DNA of 64,000 nt from Notolepis coatsorum (Eukaryota > Chordata > Actinopteri > Aulopiformes > Paralepididae): NCBI GenBank assembly GCA_963971535.1, contig OZ020585.1:155235083-155299082 (forward strand). The letters run 5' to 3'. The notes under the pieces were generated by a model that saw only the letters and a program-made list of their open reading frames with translations, made no database searches and was not told the DNA's origin. A program made the position numbers and the translations under genes. The first letter of the stretch is position 1. Every line of letters starts with the position of its first letter. This document shows, in pieces, positions 52,665 to 61,609 of the stretch.

Positions 52665-55600
52665 TCACAAAGTCATGGGGTCATGGTCGTCATCGATAGT
52701 ATCGGGGAGCCTTGGCAGTTCTATTAGCCTCGCCACGGGTCGGGTGTAGATCCGTCCTTGGACGAGCACTTCGGCTGCTCGGACCTTTCCGTCGGCACCG
52801 GTGATCACTTTGCTTACGCGGCCAGCCGGCCACATAGCTCGGGGTAGTGACTGGTCGATAATCATGACGACTGTTCCTTCTGTCAAATTGTCTCTCTCTT
52901 TCACCCATTTCTGGCGGGTCTGTAGAGACGGTAGATAGTGGAGTAGGAAGCTGTTCCAAAACTTGTCAGCCAATACTTGACTGTACCTCCACATTCTTCG
53001 GCCGTTCGCTTCTTCAGGCCTGTACATTGTCTGTGGTAGCGCGGGGTCCAGCCGCCCCATCAAGAGTGTGTTGGGGGTGACTGGGTCGACATCTGCTACA
53101 TCACTTGAGACGTAACCGAGGGGCTTTGAGTTCAATACTCCCTCGATCTCCGTGAGGACTGTCATTAGGACTTCTTCCGCCACGGTCTGGGCCCCAAGCA
53201 CGGCGTACAGGGCTGTCTTTATTGCACATACTTCTCGTTCCCAAGTTCCACCGAAGTGAGGTGCGTTCGGGCGATTAAACTGGAAGTCAATCTGGGATGG
53301 AGCGAGGTGGGTCTTAAGTTCTGGGCCCATAGCTTGGAAGCTCTCTCTCAGCTCTCTTTCTCCGCCTTTGAAGTTTGTCCCGTGATCAGACAATAATATA
53401 GACGGTTTGCCTTTCCGCGATGTGAATCTTCGGAAGGCCATAAGGAATGAGTCTGTGCTCATGGTTGGAAGGAGTTCTATATGCATCGCTCGGGTGGTCA
53501 TGCATTTGAATACAATACCCCACCGCTTCTCGGTTCCTCTTCCTTTCTTTATATACAGCGGGCCGAAACAGTCCATACCGGTGGAGTGAAAAGGCTTGTC
53601 GCCGAGTCGGAGGCGACAGGGAGGTAGGTCAGCCATCCGGGGTATACTGGGCTGCGCTCGCCACTTACGACAGTCTAGACAGGTTCGCTGGAAGCGCCGC
53701 ACTGCTTCTCTCCCTTGCAGTATCCAATAACGACGTCTGATCTCCGCGAAGACTCTCTCTGCCCCGGCGTGATGCACATCCTCGTCGTATTTCTTTATGA
53801 TCAGCTCTGTGACCTTGTGTCGGCTGTTTAAGACTATCGGGTACTTGACGTCATCCGGTAAGTCTGGAGCTCTCCGCAGACGACCACCCACTCTGATGAG
53901 ACCATGGGCGTCGCTCTCGGGGGCTAGGTGGAGCAGTCTGCTGTCTGATGGGACGGGCTTTGCTCCCTGTAGACAGTCTAGCTCATCGGGGAACGAGTCT
54001 CTCTGGGCTCGTTGTAGTAGAAGAAGTTCTGCTTCTTCGTAGTCAGCTGCTGTAATGTCAGTAGTGAGCTGAACCTCTGGGTGGTGCCACAGGAATGTCT
54101 TTAGCTGCGCACTCTCTAGGGTGAGGCAATCGTCTATGTCGGGGTCTGTGGAGACGAGTGTGTTCAATCCACAGAACATAGATTTCTTGTTTTCGGCCTC
54201 CTCTTTACTCGCTTCCCGTGGGGTGGGTGTAGGCCACTCTTCTTCCGGGAGCTTGAGGAACTCTGGCCCGTCACTGTATAGGTTGTGACGGGTGAGGTCA
54301 TCCAGGGACATTCCCCGGGTGATGACGTCAGCTGGGTTGTGTTTTGTGTCCACATACCTCCAGCTTGCTACTTCTGTTAAATCTTGAATCTCTGTGACTC
54401 TGACTCCCACGAAGACCTTGTATCTGCACGAATCAGACCGGATCCATGTGAGTACTGTCGTGGAGTCTGACCACAAGATTGTTCTTTGCACCGGAATGGT
54501 GAGTTCACGTTGGATTAACGTGGCGAGTTGCGCTCCTGCTAGGGCTGCGCAGAGCTCTAGACGCGGGATAGATTGTTGCTTTCGTGGGGCTATTCTTGAG
54601 CGAGCCAGGATGAAAGCAGTATGTATTTCTCCTCCCTCCTCTCGGGCACGCAAGTAGGCCACCGAACCGTAGGCTACTTCGGAGGCGTCGCTGAAGACGT
54701 GCAGGTCCATCTGGCACGTCTCCGGCCTCACTGTGGGTGGGAAGTAGCTGCGGCGTATGTTGACACCTGGGAGTGAGCTGAGTTCCGTCTCCCACTCTCT
54801 CCATGTGGATGCAAGGTGTTCGGGTATGGGGTCGTCCCAGCCCTGGTCCTTGTCCCATAACGCTCTTACAATCATCTTTGCCCTGGTGGTGTAAGGTAGA
54901 ATACATCCCAACGGGTCGTATTGTCTGGCGAGTGTTCTGTATACACTCCGTCTGGTGGTCGGTAGTGCAGTCGACCTTCCCTGCTCCTTGGTCAGGGGTG
55001 TGTGTTTATAATGGAGCGAGTCTGTTTTGAAGCGCCAGACTAGTCCTAATGTCATTTCTTGGGCTTCTCCTGGGATGGTCGCCATCCAGGTCTCGCTGCT
55101 TGCTGCCTTGTCCTCTGGGGAGAGGCTGCGCAATACTTGCGGGTCGCTGCTGGCCCACTGCCTGAGATCAAAGCCGCCCTTGATCAGGGAGGCGCGGAGC
55201 TTGAGTAGAAGGGCCTCGGCTTCTTCTGGCGTCGAGACGCTTTGCAGACAGTTGTCCACGTAGAAACTATTTCCTACACTTTGTCGGACCTCTTCATCAG
55301 CTGCTGGGTCCTCTGCGACGTGCTTTTGCAGTGCAAACGTAGCACAGCATGGGCTGCATGTGGTTCCGAAAGGGAGGACTTCCCATTGATAGATGGCTGG
55401 TTGCTCATCCCAGATCCTCTCTCTCCATAGGAACCGCAGCAGGGGCTTGTCCTCCTCCACTAGTCTCACCTGCAGGAACATCCCTTTGATGTCGCCGCTG
55501 ATGGCCACCTTGTCTTGGCGGAAACGTAGTAACACGCCTAGTAGAGAGGGGCCGAGTGTTGGGCCGGGCAAGAGCTCTTTATTCAGATTTTGTGATCCGA

Positions 55601-57020
55601 TCTGGTAGCTGCAGTTGAACACAATACGATCCTTGCCGTTGTGGTGGACTTTGTGGTGCGGCACGTACCATGATTCGGTCGTCTGATCGGCCTCTTTAAT
55701 GTCAATTTTCTTTATGTGTCCCGCTATGATTAGCTTGTTAATCTCAGCGCGGTACACCGTCTCTTGAGCGGGGTCTCTGGCTAGGCGCCGCTCTGTGTTC
55801 AATAGATACCGCTCCGTCGCTTCTTTTGGGGCGTGGAAGGTAGGCATACCCTCTCGCCTCAGGGGTGGAGTTGCGTATCTCATCACTCCGTTGACTTTGA
55901 CTCTCTTTGTCCCCTGCTCGAGGAGGGCTATAGCGTAAATGTCTTCCTTGGAACGAATGTCTTTCTTTTCGTTCTTAAAGGGCATTGTCTCTAGTGTCCA
56001 TAGCCTCTCGACATGCTGTAGGAGGGTGGTGTCTTCTTCTGTCACTCTGGAGTGGAGGCAGTTAGTGGCTGCTGTTCGGTTAAGAGACTTAGCGAGGGGG
56101 CCTTGTAATGTCCATCCTAGGCGGGTCTCGACTGCTGCAGGACAGCCTCTGGGCCCTGTGTGGACCCGGTCTATCGGGACGATGAGGTCTGCATGGTCGG
56201 AGCCTATCAGCAGGGTCGGGGTGGCACCGTCTATGAGCGGTATAGGTAGTTGACGCAGGTGCACATATTTATCGATCAGCTTGGCGATGGGGTAGGTGTA
56301 CTGCGACAGGCCTATTTCTTGGCTGGTGAAAGCATTAGTAATCCTATACCGTCTCTCTGGCTGCCCGCTTGCTGCGATAGTGAAGGAGACATTCTCGCCC
56401 TTTATCGTCTTTAGATCTCTTCTTATTGTCCGAATCGTCATCTGGTTTTCGCTCCCCCGCAGCCCCAGCTGGGCCGCAGCGGACGCGAGGAGAAGGGTCT
56501 TCTCTGACCCGTCGTCAAGGACGGCGTAAGTGTCCATGACCTTATCTTGGTAACTCAGTGTTACGCGGACCACCTTTAAGAGCACCCGGGCGCCCCCGCT
56601 GCTGGCGGGGTCAATGTACATAACACTTGCCTTTGTGCTGCTTGAGGGTGCAGGCTTTCTTCTGTTACTGTCGTGTAGGACATCTAGGTGGGCTCCGTCA
56701 CACCGACTACACCTCTTCTTTAAGCGGCAATCGGCTGCCATGTGACTGCGCGCACATCGGTAACAGCGTCGGTTGGACTTTATCCATTGACTCACCTCGT
56801 CGGCGGTCATCTTCTTGAACGTGTCACATTGTGACAACCAGTGTTCCTTTTCGCAGTACGGGCACACCATCTTCCACTTCTCTTTCATCGAGGGGGTACT
56901 GTGGTTCTTGCTGCTCGGTACTGATTCTGATTGGTGCATGATGGTCACCAATCTTCGGCCATCGTTTGCTCTCCTAGGTCCCTCTCTGGAGCTTGGGGTG
57001 CTCCGCATGAACGTATCCAA
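52665..57020 (-). CDS. BEL/Pao Pol of internal region A
   Basis: The frame has 1451 residues. It starts with a run of Cys/His motifs (CPYCEKEHWLSQC, CYRCARSHMAADC, CSRCDGAH). An A17-type aspartic protease follows with LDDGSEKT near residue 167. RT has a YVDN active site in place of YxDD near residue 600. RNase H has FSDASEVAYGS. Integrase has an H2C2 finger (CLDCRKW), Asp in GMDCFGP and LSDHGTNF, Glu in GGTWERE, and a C-terminal DUF5641-like domain (MWPAGRVSKV). The domain order and motifs are BEL/Pao. Upstream it continues in another phase as gag, so the true polyprotein is broken by one indel. Near the integrase Glu, copy A has NRPN and EVCAIK where B has NPPN and EVRSIK. Confidence 0.92.
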   Translation of the reverse strand: MDTFMRSTPSSREGPRRANDGRRLVTIMHQSESVPSSKNHSTPSMKEKWKMVCPYCEKEHWLSQCDTFKKMTADEVSQWIKSNRRCYRCARSHMAADCRLKKRCSRCDGAHLDVLHDSNRRKPAPSSSTKASVMYIDPASSGGARVLLKVVRVTLSYQDKVMDTYAVLDDGSEKTLLLASAAAQLGLRGSENQMTIRTIRRDLKTIKGENVSFTIAASGQPERRYRITNAFTSQEIGLSQYTYPIAKLIDKYVHLRQLPIPLIDGATPTLLIGSDHADLIVPIDRVHTGPRGCPAAVETRLGWTLQGPLAKSLNRTAATNCLHSRVTEEDTTLLQHVERLWTLETMPFKNEKKDIRSKEDIYAIALLEQGTKRVKVNGVMRYATPPLRREGMPTFHAPKEATERYLLNTERRLARDPAQETVYRAEINKLIIAGHIKKIDIKEADQTTESWYVPHHKVHHNGKDRIVFNCSYQIGSQNLNKELLPGPTLGPSLLGVLLRFRQDKVAISGDIKGMFLQVRLVEEDKPLLRFLWRERIWDEQPAIYQWEVLPFGTTCSPCCATFALQKHVAEDPAADEEVRQSVGNSFYVDNCLQSVSTPEEAEALLLKLRASLIKGGFDLRQWASSDPQVLRSLSPEDKAASSETWMATIPGEAQEMTLGLVWRFKTDSLHYKHTPLTKEQGRSTALPTTRRSVYRTLARQYDPLGCILPYTTRAKMIVRALWDKDQGWDDPIPEHLASTWREWETELSSLPGVNIRRSYFPPTVRPETCQMDLHVFSDASEVAYGSVAYLRAREEGGEIHTAFILARSRIAPRKQQSIPRLELCAALAGAQLATLIQRELTIPVQRTILWSDSTTVLTWIRSDSCRYKVFVGVRVTEIQDLTEVASWRYVDTKHNPADVITRGMSLDDLTRHNLYSDGPEFLKLPEEEWPTPTPREASKEEAENKKSMFCGLNTLVSTDPDIDDCLTLESAQLKTFLWHHPEVQLTTDITAADYEEAELLLLQRAQRDSFPDELDCLQGAKPVPSDSRLLHLAPESDAHGLIRVGGRLRRAPDLPDDVKYPIVLNSRHKVTELIIKKYDEDVHHAGAERVFAEIRRRYWILQGREAVRRFQRTCLDCRKWRAQPSIPRMADLPPCRLRLGDKPFHSTGMDCFGPLYIKKGRGTEKRWGIVFKCMTTRAMHIELLPTMSTDSFLMAFRRFTSRKGKPSILLSDHGTNFKGGERELRESFQAMGPELKTHLAPSQIDFQFNRPNAPHFGGTWEREVCAIKTALYAVLGAQTVAEEVLMTVLTEIEGVLNSKPLGYVSSDVADVDPVTPNTLLMGRLDPALPQTMYRPEEANGRRMWRYSQVLADKFWNSFLLHYLPSLQTRQKWVKERDNLTEGTVVMIIDQSLPRAMWPAGRVSKVITGADGKVRAAEVLVQGRIYTRPVARLIELPRLPDTIDDDHDPMTL

Positions 57021-57061
57021 CCGTAGGCTGTTGACTTCTCTCGCCAGGAAGTCGGCTAGGT

Positions 57062-58894
57062 CTAGGAGGGATGGCTCGGGACCGTTAGGATCACGGTGGT
57101 CTCTTTGCCGCCTGAAGCGCTCTTGTCGGCGGGCGGAAGCTTCTCTAAAATCCTCTCGACATTAGAGTTCGCGTACAGTTCGTGCATACCCTTTTCTCTT
57201 TGCGCCCCCAGCATCCCTACCAGGGATTGTACCTTGATAGACAGGTCATCTAGTGAGCGATTGTCTGTGGCTGGGGGTAGGCGGTCAATATGCCTTATCT
57301 CTTGTATTACGTAGTCCCATATGCGTCCATATCTTTGGTCGAGTGCTGCTAGAGCCGCTGTGTATGGGGTAGTAGAGGTGGCATAGGCCAGCGCTATATT
57401 GTGCGCTCGGGGCACCTTGAGGTGCTTCAGTAGGATAGCATACTTGTACGGTTCATCAGCTACATCGGACATCATTGTCTCTAAGCACATTCGTAGCTCC
57501 GTGTACTGTGCTCTGTTCTCGTGGGTGAAGTCCGGAAATGTCGGTGTGCCAATGTATGATGCCATGGATGGCTGGCACATCGGTGAGCGTTGGAAGAGAG
57601 GCCTCCTAGGCGAGTCTCCTCTTACGCCTCTTGGTGGGCTGGTACCTGCTGGGTACCATGGCCTGCGTATCCAGGTGCTGTTCCTCGGGGCTGGTCGTGC
57701 GTCAAGCTCACCCGTGAATTGAGTCGGGGGTCTGTAGCGCAGAGCCGCGGGGGTAGAGCCTGGGCTGTACTGGACCTCCTGGTCCTGTGGAGTACTGTGC
57801 TGCTGTCGGGCTTGACTCTCCTCCTCTCCCTCTTCTTCTTCCTCTGGCAGGTCCTCTAGATCCTGTAGTCGTCTATTTAGCCTCTCTGCGGTGTAGACCG
57901 TTTCTTCCTTGTAGCTGGGTCTCACTTGGACCGGTCGGGGAAGGGGTGCGGAGGGGGGTATAGGCTCTCTCTGGTGGTCGGGCTCAGGGTCGCTTGATCG
58001 GGTAGGGGAGGGTGCCCTTGACCCTTGTTTTGACGAGGCCCTGGAACCCCGTGCGGAGGGAGGGGGTGTTGCCCTGGTGATCAGCTGCTCCATTATCTGC
58101 GCTTGTAATCGGTCGCGCTCGGCTTCGCGCTTGGTGAGAGCGAGGTCGCGCTCTGCTTCTCTTTGGGCACCGGCAGCGGCGCGCTGGGCTTCGGCGGCGG
58201 CGCGCTGGGCTTCGGCCCGGTCCCTTACCATATTCTCTTCCGTCTGAAGGCGTCTAATCTCTAGACGTATACGATCTTCGTCACTCCGTTGCTGCGCCTG
58301 AAGGCGTTCTCTTTCCATGGAAGAATGTTCGCGCTCACTAAGCGTCTGTGCTTGGAGTCGATCGCGCTCTGTTGAGGCTGCTAGGCTGGCGAGGAATGCC
58401 TGTGCCAGCATCTTGTCCGCCTCGCTGGGGGAAGACGCTGGTTGAGGTGATCCGCTCCTGGCAGTACTCGTTGGAGATCTGTTCTCCTGTGGCGAGTCCT
58501 GGAGATCCATCTCCGGGGTGCTCTCCTCTTCTTGTAGCGGGTAGAGTTCCATCCCTGGAGAGCTGTCTTTATCCTGGAGCTCTCCGGGGACTACTTCTTC
58601 GGTCTTGGCGGGGGGTAAAGTCATGTCGGGTCCCTCCTGGTCCCTACCGTGAGCTTGGTCAGTTACGTTAGAACCCACTAGGGCCTCTATTGGCGGGGTA
58701 GCCTGGTCGATAGGGTCGGACATAATTTTACTATCTACTTTTTCCGCGTTTACCGTCTGTAGAAAGCTAGGTAGTATATTGGCAACGTAATCCTCTAAGT
58801 ACTGAGGTGTCTGCCGTCTACGCTGCGGGCGATCTACTTTAGGAGAACCGTTTTGTGGAGTGTTCATCATAGGCCATGTCAATATTAATACCAC
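57062..58894 (-). pseudogene. BEL/Pao Gag of internal region A
   Basis: This 610-residue frame starts near the primer-binding site. The middle is a long charged coiled coil of Arg/Glu/Gln/Ala heptads (RDRLQAQ, AQRAAAEAQRAAA), followed by Pro/Ser-rich linkers. A DUF1759-like capsid region (FPDFTHENRAQYTELRMCLE, then YAILLKHLKV) lies near residue 470. It ends at a stop at 57,062. The reading continues without stop in the next phase (LLDLADFLARE) into pol, so a one-base indel around 57,080 splits what should be one gag-pol frame. Confidence 0.85.
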
Positions 58895-58919
58895 TATATT
58901 AATATTACGCTAGTTACCC

Positions 58920-58936
58920 TCCGGCTCGAAGGACCA
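58920..58936 (-). other. BEL primer-binding site (tRNA-Tyr)
   Basis: Plus-strand TCCGGCTCGAAGGACCA matches 17 bases of the vertebrate tRNA-Tyr 3' end with CCA, as I recall it. It lies two bases from the LTR at 58,939. Confidence 0.82.
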
Positions 58937-59222
58937 ATTGTAACTGAGGGGTACAATTCCCTGACTGTATTGATAAGTATGGTATCATTAAACCACTACC
59001 GCTTTATGTACTTTAATTACTGGCTGTAACTGAGGGGTACAATTCCCTGACTGTATTGATAAGTATGGTATCATTAAACCACTACCGCTTTATGTACTTT
59101 AATTACTGGCCATACAGTACATGATATATAAATATGATGAACACTTCCCACAATGAAATCGGTTCCACACAAAGTAATAATTAAGTATTTATTGCAGCAA
59201 AAGGTACATAATATACTTCTCT

Positions 59223-60360
59223 AATTATACTTTTCTCCCTCTACACTAAATCACTGGGTAACATTATCACGTCTCATGGCTTCTCCTACCATTGTTATGC
59301 CGACGATACTCAACTCTTCCTCTCCTTCCCTCCCTCAGATATCCACGTCTCTGAGCGGATCTCGGCCTGTCTGTCCGACATCTCAGCCTGGATGACGTCC
59401 AACCACCTCAAACTGAACCTAAGCAAAACAGAATTGCTCCATCTGCCGGCCAAATCCTCCCCCCTAACCGACCTTTCAATCACAGTCGAGAATACAGCTG
59501 TGACTGCGTCCCCGACCGCCAAGAACCTTGGTGTTGTCCTCGACGACCAGTTGAACTTCTCTGCTCACATCGCAGCGACGACCAGAACCTGCCGATTCCT
59601 CCTGAGCAACGTCAGAAGGATACGCCCCTTCCTGACAAAAGAAGCCACCCAACTCCTCGTCCAATCAACAGTCATCTCCCGCCTCGACTACTGCAATGCA
59701 CTGCTCGCTGGCCTCCCGGCCACTGCCACTAAGCCTCTTCAACTCATTCAGAACGCAGCGGCCCGCCTGATCTCAAACCTACCGAAGTCGGCCCATGTCA
59801 CCCCACTTCTTAGGGACCTGCACTGGCTCCCCATTGCTGCACGAATCCGCTTCAAGGCCCTCGACCTAGCATACCGTGCGGCAAAGGGAACCGCTCCCGC
59901 CTACCTCCGGTCAATGGTCTCTAACTACACACCCTCAAGACCCCTACGCTCTGCATCTTCTGGCCGCCTCAGACCTACTCCTATCCAAGCTCCGGGAGGG
60001 TCATCAAAGAGAAGTCGCCTATTCTCAGTCCTTGCCCCACAATGGTGAAATGAACTACCCACCCCAGTTAGGACAGCCGAATCACGTCCAATGTTTCGCC
60101 GTCGACTAAAGACGCACTTCTTCAACCATTATCTGAATAAAAAAAAAAAAAAAAAAACAATAAAAAAATCTAACCCTAACTAACCGTACTGTCATGCACT
60201 TGTCCTAATAAACTAACCTACACTGTAGCACTCAACACTTTGATGAACATTGTTGCTCAGCTGATAGAGTTGTGCCCTTCCTGATGGCTTGTCGTACAGA
60301 ACTTGTAAGTCGCTTTGGATAAAAGCGTCAGCTAAATGACTAAATGTAAATGTAAATGTA
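59223..60360 (+). mobile_element. 5'-truncated L2-type LINE
   Basis: It encodes the end of RT and the C-terminal region, then has a poly(A)-like tract and the typical tail (AAGTCGCTTTGGATAAAAGC, then (TGTAAA)n). It lies within the BEL LTR. Eight bases (GTATCTTA) present in the left LTR at this point are missing, so a small target deletion rather than a duplication accompanied insertion. Confidence 0.88.
59272..60048 (+). pseudogene. L2 ORF2 fragment with RT catalytic motif
   Basis: An RT catalytic YADDTQLF lies at about 59,296, upstream of the first Met at 59,392. KLNLSKTE, LGVVLDDQL, LDYCNALLAGLP, LIQNAAARLI and LHWLPIAARI follow in the L2 order. The frame ends at TGA where this family usually has a second Trp codon (LAPQW then stop), so it is prematurely terminated. 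The N-terminal endonuclease and most of RT are lost by truncation. Confidence 0.85.
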
Positions 60361-61609
60361 CTTTGGATGCGCTTATAAGGCAAAGGAATGTGCGTAGGCA
60401 AATCAACAATGAATGTCCATTCTCTGGTTACGCAGGAGGTAATTATACAACCTGAATCTTAGGGAATTATATCTATGGTACACTAGTAATATATAGCGGG
60501 AGATACTGGAAGGGTCCCCCCGGTTGTAAGCCAGCAGGGGTAGAGGATCTGTCGGTAGTAGAGAGTCTGGTCAACGATGACTAAGGAGACTCCAAGTACA
60601 GGAGACGGTGCAATAGCCTCTTGATCCACAGACGAATACAGCTGTTCTCCGTAGACTGTAGCTCCACAGTGAAGAAAGCTAGCCGGCCTCAGGCTCTCTG
60701 AGGCGCCGACTCGACTTGGCTCCTCACAGGGTAAATCCAACACGTGTAGGCGTCGGCGATTCTCCGCTCCATAAATCACAGGACCAAAACAAATATAATC
60801 CAGCCGCAAAGGGCTATGTAGTCGTCGGGTAGATTAATCCAGTGTACATGTCCACACGGTTCTCGTCTAGGTCTCCTCGGGTGAAAGCGCCATGAAAGCA
60901 GCCCAGCCTGGATAAGCACTCTAGCTGGTACGAGGAAGTGTTGGTGATGCTGGTCACTGTAGAACTTTAGCCGCACGATACACTATACACAAATAGACTA
61001 TTACTGACTTAATAGAAATATGTCGCACTCGACGGTATAGCGCCAAACTCTGACAATTCAGTTATTAATTCGCACGCGGTCTCAATGCTCTATTTTGGGG
61101 CCAAACAGGCCATACTTCACCGCACGTTGTATCGTGGGTGAGGCTTCAACTTATTGGGTAACTCTTGACTTCTGACTAAGACTAAGACTAAGTGCTTCTG
61201 TATTCACCTGCGCCATATGTATATGCACGGCGAACAAACTAGTGCCAACCTCATTTCTGTCTCGTAGCCCTGGGCAAAGCCGGGCATGCACAGACATGTC
61301 TTGACGGTGACTTTGAACATGACTCCGGAGGCATGGCTCTGGCGCCTGTGGACCGCTGTCCAATAGGAGAATGAAATATTATGGTCTGGGCTAAAGGGAT
61401 ATTCCGTGTATATGTACAAGGAATATACAAGGGATATCAGACGATATACAAATACTATGCAATATATATCAATCAATAAATATATATATTCGGTTTAATC
61501 TGATCCTTTGTAACAGCCGCACCCTAATTAGTCCCACCTAATTAGCTAAGCAGAGACAGATTAACCGCACTGTCCACTACTCAATGTCTGTTGTGAGGGA
61601 TCGGGCAGT

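Larger units (their letters stand above)
58939..61515 (-). repeat. BEL LTR, middle copy with L2 insertion and terminal duplication
   Basis: The same ends as 51,550-52,570. Its first 86 bases (58,939-59,024) are repeated directly from 59,025. An L2 LINE occupies 59,223-60,360. A 332-base segment (60,730-61,061) is absent from the left LTR. Without the L2 and the duplication it is about 1.35 kb, probably nearer the full LTR. Confidence 0.88.
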
